A DNA stretch of 64,000 nt, from assembly GCA_030619685.1 (NCBI GenBank), contig JAUXAX010000003.1, positions 38,451 to 102,450 of the forward strand, written 5' to 3'. Shown piece by piece: positions 52,786-62,688 of this stretch. This DNA comes from Dehalococcoidia bacterium (lineage in GTDB: Bacteria; Chloroflexota; Dehalococcoidia; SZUA-161). Numbering within the stretch: position 1 is the stretch's first letter; each line of letters begins with the position of its first letter. A model generated the notes under the pieces. That model ran no database searches and was not told the DNA's origin. It was given only the letters and a program-made list of their open reading frames with translations. Made by a program: the position numbers and the translations under genes.

Positions 52786-53000
52786 CCTGTTTCCTGCTCC
52801 TGTCCTCACCTCAATATCCGATAATCTAACTGGGAAGATGTGGGGCATGTTGTGGCTATGCCATCCTGATTCTTGCTACCACCCCCAAGCGAACCAGTGT
52901 GTGTCCCAGAAGAGGAACGCTGGCCCGCCGCTGTTTTGGAATCTTTGACCAAGAGGTCTGCCTCGTGATACACTAGCACCGCCAGTCGGGTTTGGAGGGA
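52786..53000 (+). repeat. Adjoining repeats B (copy 4, partial) and C (copy 3, with promoter-like sequence)
   Basis: Repeat B core is at 52810-52870 (CTCAATATCC to GCCATCCTG). It switches directly into repeat C at 52873-53000 (ACCCCC, GTGTCCCAGAAGAGGAAC). Repeat C again holds TTGACC (52945-52950), 18 nt with the GAGG/CCTC dyad and TACACT (52969-52974), about 50 bp before the aldolase start. Part of the 367-bp gap between the glycerate kinase and aldolase genes. Confidence 0.78.
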
Positions 53001-53025
53001 GGCAGTGAAGAAGAAGGAGGCAAAA

Positions 53026-53922
53026 ATGAGGAAATTTGAGGGAGTTTACCCCGCGATGGTAACTCCTCTAAACAAGGACCTTGAAATCGACGAGAGTGGT
53101 TTGAGGCATGAGGTGGATTTCCTGATTGAAAGTCACGTTCATGGACTGGTTGCTTTGGGAAGTTCAGGTGAATTCCCCTATCTAACAGTGGATGAGAAGA
53201 AAAGGGTAATCGATATCGTGGTCGAGCAAACAAGCGGCCGGGTACCGGTTATTGTCTGCACCTCAAGCATGGGTACTGACGAAGTTATACAGTTGAGTAG
53301 ATATGCCAGAGACAGAGGAGCAGACGCCCTCATGATCAATCTACCGATATATTTTCCCCTCACGGATGATGATATATTTAACCATTACCAGGCGATTTCA
53401 AAAGCCGTTGACCTACCGATTCTGCTTTACGACTTTCCGTATGTCACCCATCTAGAGATGTCGCCTGAACTGATTTCCAGGCTATCCTATATAGAGAACG
53501 TTGTGGGGATTAAAGAGACAGGTGCGTTAGAAAAAGTTGAGCAAATTTTGAAGATAGAAAAGCAAGAACCCTTCTATGTTTTCACGGGAATTAGTTTTAT
53601 CCTTCTCGATGTTCTAAAGATTGGGGGTGCAGGGGTAATATGCCCAATTCCATGCATTGTTCCCGGAGAGGTCGTTTCGATCTATGAGAGTTTTAAAACG
53701 GGAGATATGGAAAAGGCTTCTCAATTACAGGCCAGTATTCTTCCGTTTGTCTCCATAGTGGCTGTGCCGGTGCAATCTCCTATGGTAAAGGAGGCAATGC
53801 GCCAGTTGGGTCTTAACATTCAACCCTATGTTAAAAGTCCTCTCCCCCAGATAACGGAAGCCCAGAAAGATACCGTGAGAAAATCTCTGGTAGACCTAGG
53901 AATGATTAAGAGCGGAGGATAG
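53026..53922 (+). CDS. DHDPS/KDG-aldolase family protein (DapA-like)
   Basis: 298 residues from ATG 53026 with AAGGAGG upstream. Class I aldolase fold: GVYPAMVTPL, GSSGEFPYLT (GTTGE position), the Tyr in LLYDFPYVTHLEM and the Schiff-base Lys in NVVGIKETGAL. The family covers dihydrodipicolinate synthase, KDG aldolase and N-acetylneuraminate lyase. With an IlvD/Edd dehydratase next door and a glycerate kinase opposite, a 2-keto-3-deoxy sugar acid aldolase is the better guess. AT-rich relative to the core region. Confidence 0.88.
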   Translation: MRKFEGVYPAMVTPLNKDLEIDESGLRHEVDFLIESHVHGLVALGSSGEFPYLTVDEKKRVIDIVVEQTSGRVPVIVCTSSMGTDEVIQLSRYARDRGADALMINLPIYFPLTDDDIFNHYQAISKAVDLPILLYDFPYVTHLEMSPELISRLSYIENVVGIKETGALEKVEQILKIEKQEPFYVFTGISFILLDVLKIGGAGVICPIPCIVPGEVVSIYESFKTGDMEKASQLQASILPFVSIVAVPVQSPMVKEAMRQLGLNIQPYVKSPLPQITEAQKDTVRKSLVDLGMIKSGG

Positions 53923-54107
53923 CAAAAACACGGCGCCACATTCGGTACCGCCTCCTAGGTAATGTTAGACTGAACCCTGCTCAACTCTCAGTGCTCTTGA
54001 AGAACTTGGCCTTTACGGGCGGTTATCAAAGAAGTAACACCTTGGTCTCCGGTTACTTGTTTTTAATGTTCAAATGAAAAAAGCAAAATCATGAAAGCGA
54101 GGTGCCT

Positions 54108-55769
54108 ATGTCGAGGAGTGATTTACTTAAGACTGGTGTTCCACGAACGGCCACCCGTGCATTGTTAAAAGCAGCGGGATATGATGATGAAAGCATTGAT
54201 AAGCCATGGATCGGAGTTGCAAACTCGTGGAACGAAATGTTCCCAGGCCATGCGCATCTTAGACTAGTTGCAGAAGCTGCAAAAGATGGTGTTCAGGCAG
54301 CTGGGGGGACACCGTTCGAATTCAACACCATTGCTATCTGCGATGGCATATGCTCCACCACAGATGCTATGAGATACTCATTACCTCATAGAGACCTGGT
54401 CACGAGTTCTATTGAGGCAATGGCTGAGGGGCATAGATTTGATGGGCTAGTATTGATCTCTTCTTGTGACAAGATCGTTCCTGGCATGCTGAGTGCCGCA
54501 TGCCGTTTGGACATACCATCCATTTTTGTTCCCGGAGGCTGTATGTCACCAGGATTCTTTCGTGGGGAGAGGGTTGGAATGGGTGATGTCGGTGACATAG
54601 TAGTTAAATATCTAAACAAAGAAATAAGTGAGGAGGAGTTCGAGCAATTTGTGGATAGTGTTCTTCCTGGATGTGGTGGTTGTACAGAAATGGGCACAGC
54701 AACTACTATGCAATGCCTTTCAGAGGCGCTTGGCTTGTCATTGCCCGGATCTGCGATTATTCCTGCCGGCGACTCTAAACTTCTGAGAATGGCAACGGAG
54801 AGTGGACGCAAGATCGTTGAGCTTATAGAAAGAGAAATCAAACCTTCTGACATCGTAACCTATGAAGCCTTATTGAACGCTATTCGTGTTGATCAGGCTA
54901 TAGGGGGTTCGACCAATACATTCCTACATATACCAGCCATTGCCAGCGAGATGGGTATAGAAATCCCTTTATCTGTCTTTAATGAAATAGCCAGAGAAAT
55001 ACCTGTGATTTGTGATGTGAAACCTACAGGTAAACACTTTGTGGCAGATATCTATCACGCTGGTGGTGTTCCGGCGATTATGAAACAATTAGAAGCAAAG
55101 TTAGGGTTGGATGCAATTACGGTGACTGGGAACACGGTAAGAGAGAACCTAAGGGATGCTGAGATACTAAACGACCAACTTATTAGACCTTTAAATAATC
55201 CGATCTACGATGAAGGCGCCCTGGTGGTATTATTTGGCAATCTCGCACCAAATGGCGCAGTTATTAAACAAAGTGCCATCCTGGATGAGAAGATGAAGGT
55301 ATTCACAGGAGAAGCTCAAGTATTTGAAAGTAAGCAGGAGGCACTTGATGCAATTGTGAGTGGAGAGATTGGGAAAGGGAAAGTGATTGTTTTGAGATAC
55401 ATGGGGCCCAAAGGCGACCCAGGTATGAGAGAAGTAACGTCCATTGCTAAAGCACTAGTTATACTTGGCTTAGGAGACTCAGTCGCACTCTTAACAGATG
55501 GCCGGTTTTCTGGGTATGCCCATGGGCCGGCTATAGGTCATGTATCACCCGAGGCCATGGAAGGTGGGCCAATAGCTTTGGTTGAGAACGGGGACCTGAT
55601 CCACATTGATGTACCAGAACGTCTATTGGAATGGAGAGTCTCGGAGCAAGAGATAAGGCGTCGATTGAAGAGATGGAAGGCCCCAGAGCAGAAGATCAAA
55701 CATGGCTTTTTATCCCTTTATGCAAGGAATGCACAACCGACACACAAGGGTGCCCAAATTAGGACTTGA
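54108..55769 (+). CDS. IlvD/Edd family dehydratase
   Basis: 553 residues from ATG 54108 (GAGGTG upstream). Iron-sulfur Cys and active-site motifs: WNEMFPGHAHL, ICDGICSTTDAMRYSL, ISSCDKIVPGML, PGCGGCTEMGTATTMQCLSEALG, then NPIYDEGALVVLFGNLAPNG and LLTDGRFSGYAHGPAIGHVSPEA. The family dehydrates dihydroxy acids (valine pathway) or aldonic acids. The neighbouring aldolase suggests a sugar-acid dehydratase. It is on the same strand, 185 bp after the aldolase. AT-rich. Confidence 0.92.
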   Translation: MSRSDLLKTGVPRTATRALLKAAGYDDESIDKPWIGVANSWNEMFPGHAHLRLVAEAAKDGVQAAGGTPFEFNTIAICDGICSTTDAMRYSLPHRDLVTSSIEAMAEGHRFDGLVLISSCDKIVPGMLSAACRLDIPSIFVPGGCMSPGFFRGERVGMGDVGDIVVKYLNKEISEEEFEQFVDSVLPGCGGCTEMGTATTMQCLSEALGLSLPGSAIIPAGDSKLLRMATESGRKIVELIEREIKPSDIVTYEALLNAIRVDQAIGGSTNTFLHIPAIASEMGIEIPLSVFNEIAREIPVICDVKPTGKHFVADIYHAGGVPAIMKQLEAKLGLDAITVTGNTVRENLRDAEILNDQLIRPLNNPIYDEGALVVLFGNLAPNGAVIKQSAILDEKMKVFTGEAQVFESKQEALDAIVSGEIGKGKVIVLRYMGPKGDPGMREVTSIAKALVILGLGDSVALLTDGRFSGYAHGPAIGHVSPEAMEGGPIALVENGDLIHIDVPERLLEWRVSEQEIRRRLKRWKAPEQKIKHGFLSLYARNAQPTHKGAQIRT

Positions 55770-56617
55770 CAACGTTATGAACGAAATCAACTTTATCCCC
55801 TGCTCTACAACATTACCACATTATAGGGCTGCAAACTACTATTGCCCTTGAACAGCTTAGCTCTTATCTCGAAAGTCGCGATTACATTCCGTACGCACAA
55901 CCCCATGAGTTACATCCCGATTCCTTCCCCGCTCCCTCATCAAGCACCATACGCGCAGCATTGCGCTGTTGGCTTTGTGAGATAATATAGCTGTCACAAT
56001 CGTTATGGGGCTTGCTGGGTAAGAACAATTCCAGCCAGGCGAATTTGGAGAGGAGTTGAGAGATGGCAGTTGACCAAAATGGCTTTTTGTGGGATACAGC
56101 GAGATTGCACAAATGTCAGTTTTGTTCAATAGCCGTAACAGTCAGTAGCACCTCAGAGTTAGTCTTAGGCTCTTAATACTGCAACCTCTCTTGTCATTGG
56201 CTCAATATCCGGCAATCTCACTAGAAACGATTTCGGTGTATTGCGGTCATGCGACGTCGAAACGTTTGCTGGCTCACCGAGGGGCGCTCCAAAACGGGGA
56301 GATCAATGTACAGCTACGATTGCGGCTTACAAAGCGGGTGGTCAAAAAGGACTACTTTATTCTTCTGACATCTCAACAGAACCCTGCCCTATAAGAGCTG
56401 TAATCATACTAAATACGAAATCCACTCGTGCTTCCTTCGGAACGCTCGGAAGCGTAATATTCATGCAGCGAGACCTCATATGAGTCATCAGTGCAGTGGA
56501 ATTCCGTCGCTCGGATGCGTACAACGTGTCTACATTGAGAATCCAGAGGAATAAGCGGACACTCGGTTTTAACGTGCTATAATGTCCGAAAAGCCTAGGA
56601 CCTGAAAGGAGCCATGT
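55770..56617. other. Long intergenic stretch with repeat fragments and a promoter
   Basis: 848 bp. A fragment of repeat C's tail (CCAGCCAGGCGAATTTGGAGAG) is at about 56031-56054. The start of repeat B (copy 5, GCAACCTCTC to CTCAATATCCGGCAATCTCA) lies at 56181-56230. An extended -10 box TGCTATAAT (56575-56583) probably serves the next gene. No convincing gene is present. Confidence 0.6.
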
Positions 56618-57172
56618 ATGGAGGAGCTGCAGGACTATAGCGGCCAGTTTGACCCAGGATTCAATCACGGGAGGCTTAAAAAGGAAACCTTAATGAAGCT
56701 TCTCAGGACGTACAACGAATACATTCTCAGAATAGACGGTTACTGGTATCTCGCCGTGATGAACAAGTGGGGTAACGATGAGGCTTTCGACTGTGATGTC
56801 AAGGTTTGGGAGAAGGCTCAACCATGGGAGCTGAAGGCGGTGAGCAGCGCGCTTAACATACATGGCGATGATGTAGCCACGATAATGAAGTACATGCAGG
56901 TTTCGCCGTGGATGTGGATCTACACCGCCGAACTAGATCTGAAGAACCCAAATCATGGCATCGTCGCCATCACTCATTGTCCTACTTTGATCTCATTGGA
57001 GAGGGAGGGTACTGGACGGGAAAAGAGGATATGCCGAGAGCTAGAGCCGAAGATCATGGGCATCATGGCACATTTCTTCAACCCGGAAATCAAGGTGAAT
57101 GGTCTGCAGTTGCCTCCTAGGATCGATTACAGTGACTGCTGTTGCCGGTGGGAGTTCAGACTGGATAGATAG
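56618..57172 (+). CDS. DUF6125-like protein
   Basis: 184 residues, AAAGGAG 6 nt before ATG. The pattern LKKETLMKLLRTYNEYILRIDGYWYL at the N-terminus, Trp/His-rich centre and C-terminal Cys run YSDCCCRWEF resemble proteins labelled DUF6125 in anaerobes (recollection, not verified). His (ITHCPTL) and Cys residues could bind a metal. Function unknown. Confidence 0.7.
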   Translation: MEELQDYSGQFDPGFNHGRLKKETLMKLLRTYNEYILRIDGYWYLAVMNKWGNDEAFDCDVKVWEKAQPWELKAVSSALNIHGDDVATIMKYMQVSPWMWIYTAELDLKNPNHGIVAITHCPTLISLEREGTGREKRICRELEPKIMGIMAHFFNPEIKVNGLQLPPRIDYSDCCCRWEFRLDR

Positions 57173-57466
57173 TTGCCTACCAGGTCGAAGCTGTAAATGT
57201 GGCTTGACCTGCCCCAGAAAAATCGATCCAGGTGAAATGTTAGAATTGGACTCAATTTCTCGTCAGTCACATAGCCAAAACCGAGACCTTTTGGAGGGCT
57301 CACACTGAACAATTCGTCAGATTGTTAACTACTGCGAAAAACAAGATATTGTTTATCCAAGCTTGAGCTAGTGCGTAGCTCGTTGGACTTTTCTCTCAAC
57401 ATAGCCCAATTAGTAAGCTTAGTTCCGGGGATGCTAGCTCTCTCGATTCTCCCAGAGTAGCTATGA

Positions 57467-58201
57467 TTATGGCAAATGCTCTTTGGGAAGTCTGAAGGCT
57501 GCCGCACCACGACTGCCGGTGTGCAGCATATCTATGAGCTGGTCCGTAGTCAAAACCAAGCCGAAGGAACCTCTCGCCTTCTCTAGTGTAGCCTTATGCA
57601 ATTTCGGCCAGGAAGATGCAGTAGCATCTGCTGCCAATATAACATCAAAACCCTTATTGAATCCTTCCCTGAAGGAGTTTTCAACGCAGATGCAGGTGTC
57701 TACGCCAGTGAATATGATCGTATCAGCGCCCACACTCTCCAGCCATAGCTCGAACTCAGTATCCTGAAAAGCTGAGTCTCTCCTTTTTATGACTATGTGG
57801 TCATCTTCTGTTGGCATTAGCTCATCGATTATCGCTGCGTCCCACGTTCCTATCACACATGCCAGGTGCTTTTCGAAAAAATCTAGCCTTCTTCTTGGTA
57901 TGATACGGTGTCTCCTGGTGAGGAGGTCTATCCCTGATGGCTCTCTAACTTGTTGTGTGTAAAAGACACGTATGCTCAGTTCATGGCAGGCCTCTATGAT
58001 CTTCTTCACATTAGGTATGATCTTCCTGTATACACTTATATCGGCTCCAAACTTTTGGTAAGAGCCTCCGTGTGCACAGTAGGCATTCTGCATATCTATG
58101 ACTACCAGAGCGGGACGAAATTCTTGAAACTTTGTACGCCCCCCAGCCCTGATTTCTTTATATGAAGGTTTCCTTGAACTCTTTCTTTCAGCCGGACTCA
58201 T
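57467..58201 (-). CDS. Isochorismatase-family cysteine hydrolase
   Basis: 244 residues. The Asp-Lys-Cys triad is visible: ALVVIDMQNAYCAHGG, HIVIKRRDSAF and FTGVDTCICVENSFREG. The N-terminal 25 residues are a basic extension. Members hydrolyse amides or ureido compounds (for example N-carbamoyl compounds). It lies opposite in direction to its neighbours, so no operon partner is evident. Confidence 0.92.
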   Translation of the reverse strand: MSPAERKSSRKPSYKEIRAGGRTKFQEFRPALVVIDMQNAYCAHGGSYQKFGADISVYRKIIPNVKKIIEACHELSIRVFYTQQVREPSGIDLLTRRHRIIPRRRLDFFEKHLACVIGTWDAAIIDELMPTEDDHIVIKRRDSAFQDTEFELWLESVGADTIIFTGVDTCICVENSFREGFNKGFDVILAADATASSWPKLHKATLEKARGSFGLVLTTDQLIDMLHTGSRGAAAFRLPKEHLP

Positions 58202-58397
58202 TCTTGATTACCTCTTTCCTGAAAATATCTCGTTCACTAAGATACGAGCGTTTCTGAGTGTCAAATTCAGGATACTTATTCAGGATTTCCCGTATCAACG
58301 ATTGTACCTATGTTATAGACCCCTGTCCGCCGCTGTCAAGTTGAACTACATAAGTAGTTGCACGAAAAGCCAAATTGTTTGATGTTCGAAGCCCCTT

Positions 58398-58593
58398 CGA
58401 AAACAAGTGTTTTCGGAGCACCCTCTACCCTATACGCTGACCTCTCTCGTCCTCAGCTCAATATCCGGTAGTCTAACTGGAAAAGTGTAGGGCATGTTGC
58501 GGCTACGCCATCCTGCTTCAAAAAGGGGGATACCCAGAGTGGCTTGGATTGTGCTTGATTGTCAAGGCGCTCGTGAAGGACTTGTTTATCGAA
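58398..58593 (+). repeat. Dispersed repeat B, copy 2 (long form)
   Basis: It opens with a perfect hairpin at 58398-58415 (CGAAAACA / TGTTTTCG, AG loop). The core starts CTCAATATCC at 58457 and continues to about 58593, closely matching copy 1. Compared with copy 1, hairpin bases differ in both arms. It ends about 50 bp before the HgdB-like gene start. Confidence 0.85.
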
Positions 58594-58644
58594 TTGACGT
58601 GGGTAATGCTGCTTGTTAATATGTTAAGCCAGAGGTTGTTATTG

Positions 58645-59796
58645 ATGGAAGCGATGAAGAAACTTTCTGAACACTTGGCAACCAGACTGACGGAGTTGAC
58701 ACGGATGCGAGAGAAGGGGATTAAGCTCATCGGCTACGCCCCTGGTGGGTATCTGCCGGAGGAGCTGATTTATGCCTCTGGCGCAGTACCAATAGGACTA
58801 ATCCGAGGAGGAGATCCCGAGCCGGTAGCAGAAAGCGCTGCGTATGTTCCTCGATTCATAGACACATTCTGTAGAGCTCAGATTGGGTACAGAATGTTGG
58901 GTGAGGAGCCTCTCTATCAGATGATCGATCTTCTCGTCGTCCCCGTTACAGATCATAATATCAAGGTCATAGCCGACTGCTTCAACTTTTTCGCTGATGC
59001 CAATGTGTTCAGGTTTGGCGTCCCTCATCAGAAAGATGAACACGCCTTGGACTATTATCTTGCGGGGTTGAATCAGTTTAAGGAGAAGCTGGAAGAGTTC
59101 ACCGGCAACAAGATTGAGAATGGGAGACTGACGGAGGCGATCGATTTGTGTAATAAGATGAGAAGTCTCCTGAAAGAGATAAGCCTGCTGCGTCGGTCTG
59201 AACGGCCACCCATAACCGGCCACGAGTTCGTAAAACTGAATCATGCTTCGTTTGTTGCTGATAAAACCATATTAATAGATGTTCTGGAGTCTATCCATCA
59301 AGAGTTGAGGGAAAAGCCTCCATCTAGCCCAAAGGGGCCGAGGATCCTGTTGACAGGCTCTACCCTGGCTATGGGTGACTACAAGGTTTTGGAGATGACG
59401 GAGGGGGCTGGAGCAACCATCGTCATCGAGGAGTTCGCTGAGGGGATTAGACACTACTGGGAGAATGTGCAGGTTGACGGTGACATTATGGAGGCCCTTG
59501 CGGATAGGTACTTCAGGAGAAGGGTACCTCCAGCCTGGTTCAGACCATCCAGGGAGAGGCTCGACTATCTGATTAAGCTGGCCAAGGATTTCAACGTGGA
59601 CGGGATTATCTGGTACCAGCTTATGTACCGCAGTAGCTACGATATCCAGTCATTTTACTTCGAAAAGATGCTGAAGAAAGAGCTCGATATCCCTATGCTA
59701 AAGATCGAATCAGACTACGATGTTTCGGAGAGGGGCCCTCTTAAGACAAGGATCGAAACCTTTGTTGAGATTATCAAAGTGGGGGGAGGCAGCTAA
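58645..59796 (+). CDS. 2-hydroxyacyl-CoA dehydratase/benzoyl-CoA reductase-like subunit, cysteine-poor
   Basis: 383 residues from ATG 58645 (58654 also possible); a longer frame starting at 58549 is rejected because it begins inside repeat B. GYAPGGYLPEELIYASGAVPIGL, VVPVTDHNIK, IVIEEFAEGIRHYWENV and IESDYDVSERGPLKTRIETFVE follow the HgdB/BcrC fold. Where catalytic subunits have Cys ligands (TTCDxxK and FCD(P)), this one has TDHNI and RSSYD; FCRAQIGY keeps one Cys. It may be a non-cluster or modified-cluster partner of the next gene. Confidence 0.85.
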   Translation: MEAMKKLSEHLATRLTELTRMREKGIKLIGYAPGGYLPEELIYASGAVPIGLIRGGDPEPVAESAAYVPRFIDTFCRAQIGYRMLGEEPLYQMIDLLVVPVTDHNIKVIADCFNFFADANVFRFGVPHQKDEHALDYYLAGLNQFKEKLEEFTGNKIENGRLTEAIDLCNKMRSLLKEISLLRRSERPPITGHEFVKLNHASFVADKTILIDVLESIHQELREKPPSSPKGPRILLTGSTLAMGDYKVLEMTEGAGATIVIEEFAEGIRHYWENVQVDGDIMEALADRYFRRRVPPAWFRPSRERLDYLIKLAKDFNVDGIIWYQLMYRSSYDIQSFYFEKMLKKELDIPMLKIESDYDVSERGPLKTRIETFVEIIKVGGGS

Positions 59797-59798
59797 CC

Positions 59799-61193
59799 AT
59801 GTACACCGAGCTTTTCAAGTTGTGTAGCTTTGAACCGGATGAGATAGCAAGGGAAAGGCCAAGGATTGACAAGGCGTTCAAGATCCTCGGGATAGGGGAG
59901 GAAGATGTCAAGCGGGGCGAGAAGAGGCTGAGGCAGTATTTGGACGTAGAACTGCTGGGTGTACGTAGATTCCTCGGGATATGGATGAGGGAACTCGTGA
60001 ATCTCGTACTGGCGAGGGAAGAGCACGAGAAAATAGTCTACAGCGATTTCCCGATGGAACTCCGGCCGTTGATGTCAATGATGCTGTCAACCGATGAGAG
60101 GGAAGTATATTTCGCCACTCCAGGGCAGATAATAAACATGACCATTGGTCAGATCTTCGACAAACTCACCCCCTTTCTGGAGGCAGGGGAGGAGAGTGGC
60201 TTGCCACCTGGATCCGCCCACTGTGCTCTATATCAGACTCGGCTGGGGGCAATGGTGAAGGGTGTAATCCCCTTCCCCGATCTGTCTGTAATAGCATCCT
60301 ATCATTGTGACCAGCCGTCTGAGGCAGAGCAATTGCTGCATGAGGTCTACGGCGTTCCTGTAGCATACCTCGATAGCTGTCCAGATGCGAACTGGGGTGA
60401 CTGGCCGAAATTCAATGACCACCGGGCTCGCTACTGTGCATCACAGGCGCGTAAGCTCTTCGAGACATTTGAGGAGGTGATCGGCTGTCAAATGACCGAG
60501 GAAGCGATACGCGCCACCAATAGGGCGAATGCCATATACCGGCTGAAGTTCCAGCAGCTGGTGGAGCTAATTGGCCATGCCGATCCCCAGCCGATAAGTC
60601 AGGTAAGTCTGGCACACGCCTTTTTCCTGAACTCCATGCCTACGAGAGACATTGAAGGGAAGCAGGAGGCACTTGAGATACTGTATGAGGAGGTGCAGCA
60701 GAGAGTTGACCAAGGCAAGGGGATAGTTGAGAAAGGAGCCCCCAGCGTCTTCTGCACCGCTACGATAAGTGTGGATCCGAGCATAACACGTATGATAGAG
60801 CAGACAGGCCTGGCCATTCGTGTTCAGATACCGTTCTGGCTCGGCCCCTGGGTACTCACCAAACATCCATACACGGACTGGGCGGACAAGATCGGTGTAG
60901 GCCCATGCCTGGACATACCTCACTCGTGTGAAGCCCATGTTGCTATCAACCTGGAGAACTGCAAGGCTTTCAACGTGGATGGAGCAATCAATTTCTATCC
61001 CTACTCTTGCCGCGAGTGGGCCGCCACCATGATGATTACCAAGAGGGCCATAGAAAAGGAGTTGGGTGTGCCGGTGCTGGTCTTGGAGGGGGACTGCTAT
61101 GACACCCGGAACTACAGTGCCGGCCAGCTAAGGACGAGAGTTGAGACGTTTGCGGAATTGCTGAGGGCGGCCAAGGCCGCCAAGGCAGTATAG
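59799..61193 (+). CDS. 2-hydroxyacyl-CoA dehydratase/benzoyl-CoA reductase-like subunit, cluster-bearing
   Basis: 464 residues, starting 2 bp after the previous gene with GGGGGGAGG upstream. Candidate [4Fe-4S] ligands are in SAHCALYQTRLGA, IASYHCDQPSE and FYPYSCREWAA. The C-terminal VLVLEGDCYDTRNYSAGQLRTRVETF is the family signature. The enzyme class uses a low-potential electron injected by an ATP-driven activase for radical dehydration or ring reduction. The substrate is unknown. Confidence 0.87.
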   Translation: MYTELFKLCSFEPDEIARERPRIDKAFKILGIGEEDVKRGEKRLRQYLDVELLGVRRFLGIWMRELVNLVLAREEHEKIVYSDFPMELRPLMSMMLSTDEREVYFATPGQIINMTIGQIFDKLTPFLEAGEESGLPPGSAHCALYQTRLGAMVKGVIPFPDLSVIASYHCDQPSEAEQLLHEVYGVPVAYLDSCPDANWGDWPKFNDHRARYCASQARKLFETFEEVIGCQMTEEAIRATNRANAIYRLKFQQLVELIGHADPQPISQVSLAHAFFLNSMPTRDIEGKQEALEILYEEVQQRVDQGKGIVEKGAPSVFCTATISVDPSITRMIEQTGLAIRVQIPFWLGPWVLTKHPYTDWADKIGVGPCLDIPHSCEAHVAINLENCKAFNVDGAINFYPYSCREWAATMMITKRAIEKELGVPVLVLEGDCYDTRNYSAGQLRTRVETFAELLRAAKAAKAV

Positions 61194-61307
61194 GTTGCAT
61201 GACATGGTTTTTCTGACCAGCCAGAATGCCAGGAACAACTAGTCTTAACACCGTAGAGATTGGGCTAGAATCGCCCAAATGGAGCAACCTACTGCATAAG
61301 GGGGAGC

Positions 61308-62090
61308 ATGATTGCTGCGGGAGTTGATGTTGGGGCAGCCACTGCCAAAACAGTCATTGTGGCAGATGGCGAGATTCTGTCCTATGCCGTAGTACCAACA
61401 GGCCACAACGTTGCTCTAGCAGCAGAAGGAGTAACAAGGAAAGCTTTGGAGCAAGCTGGACTATCAATGACCGACCTCGGTTTCATCATTTCCACAGGTT
61501 ACGGGCGGAACGGTGTCGCCTTTGCCAATAAAGCGGCGAGTGAGATTATCTGCCATGCTAGGGGGGTGAACCTCCTAATGCCTGCAGCCAGAACGGTCAT
61601 CGACATCGGCGGTCAAGATAGCAAGGTCATCGGGGTCCGTGAAGATGGCACTGTGAGCGATTTTGTCATGAATGATAAGTGTGCTGCGGGGACGGGTAGA
61701 TTCCTGGAGGTTATGGCTGGGGTTTTGGGTCTCGACATTGAGGAGATGGGGCCGACATCCCTAACCAGCGAAGAGCCTTGCTCCATAAGTAGTACCTGCA
61801 CTATATTTGCCGAAACGGAGATGGTCTCACTTCGCGCTGAGGGGAGAAGGAGGGAGGACCTAGTCGCTGGGATCCACAGGGCAGTGGCTTCAAGGGTAGT
61901 GATTATGGGAAAGACCGTCGGCTATAGGGAGCAGGTCGTATTCACGGGAGGGGTTGCCAAGAACGTAGGCGTTGAGCGTTTTCTCGGAGCCGAAATCGGG
62001 CTCCCTATCCTGATTCCTGAGGAGCCTCAGATTATAGGAGCCCTGGGAGCGGCACTTCTGGCTGGGACTGAGTTGAGTGTTCGCGCTTAG
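61308..62090 (+). CDS. BadF/BcrA/HgdC-type CoA-dehydratase activase
   Basis: 260 residues, typical of HgdC. ASKHA ATPase motifs: GVDVGAATAKTVIV, the phosphate loop DIGGQDSKVI and GGVAKNVGVERFL. The cluster-binding Cys are in DKCAAGTGRFLE and SCTCTIF-like (SSTCTIFAE), which would bridge a homodimer. It hydrolyses ATP to push an electron into the dehydratase encoded just upstream. Confidence 0.95.
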   Translation: MIAAGVDVGAATAKTVIVADGEILSYAVVPTGHNVALAAEGVTRKALEQAGLSMTDLGFIISTGYGRNGVAFANKAASEIICHARGVNLLMPAARTVIDIGGQDSKVIGVREDGTVSDFVMNDKCAAGTGRFLEVMAGVLGLDIEEMGPTSLTSEEPCSISSTCTIFAETEMVSLRAEGRRREDLVAGIHRAVASRVVIMGKTVGYREQVVFTGGVAKNVGVERFLGAEIGLPILIPEEPQIIGALGAALLAGTELSVRA

Positions 62091-62309
62091 ACGGATACGT
62101 GACAACTCAGGAATGAAAGTCACCGACGCCATAGACAGCGGTTGACACATTCTGCCCCGCTTTGGCTGGACTATGCTTGAGGACGTAAAACAGAGTCCGG
62201 TCATCTTCAACGATGAGTACTTTCTTACCGCAATTTTTGCCTCTCCTAACCTTTATCAGATATTTTGGCGAAGTTACAGGATATAGTCCATCTTTCAGGG
62301 AGTGCATCC

Positions 62310-62331
62310 GACCCCGACCCCCATCGGGGTC
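62310..62331 (+). repeat. Dispersed hairpin D, copy 4
   Basis: The longest stem of the family, GACCCCGA / TCGGGGTC (8 bp) around CCCCCA. It lies in the 598-bp gap (62091-62688) after the activase; the rest of the gap shows no gene. Confidence 0.82.
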
Positions 62332-62688
62332 AAGTGAGTTCAGAGGCGACCTCATGATTGCCTTTCTTGCTTTCTAATCACTCCAAGCCCCAGCCACTCC
62401 CCTCACCACCTCATAAGCCATTGACAACAGGTGAGCAGTCATCTACGATGTGAGCAACGCTGATCAGAGCGCAATTCTCCCAACGGCAGTCAAGCGGATG
62501 ACCGCTGGATCAATCCATGAGCAGCATCTTCATCAGCCATGTATAAGAAGACGCTGGCTAGCCGCTGAGAGCCCCAACGGCTTGGAAGCGCCCGGCTACG
62601 GTGTCAGTTTCTATGTCACACTGGCGATTGGCCTTAGGAGTGGGTTCCTGCCAAACACAATGTGATTTCACCGAAAGGAGAAGCACAG

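Noticed and set aside
58549..58644. Upstream start of the HgdB-like subunit
   Set aside because: This part is encoded by repeat B and does not resemble the family N-terminus.
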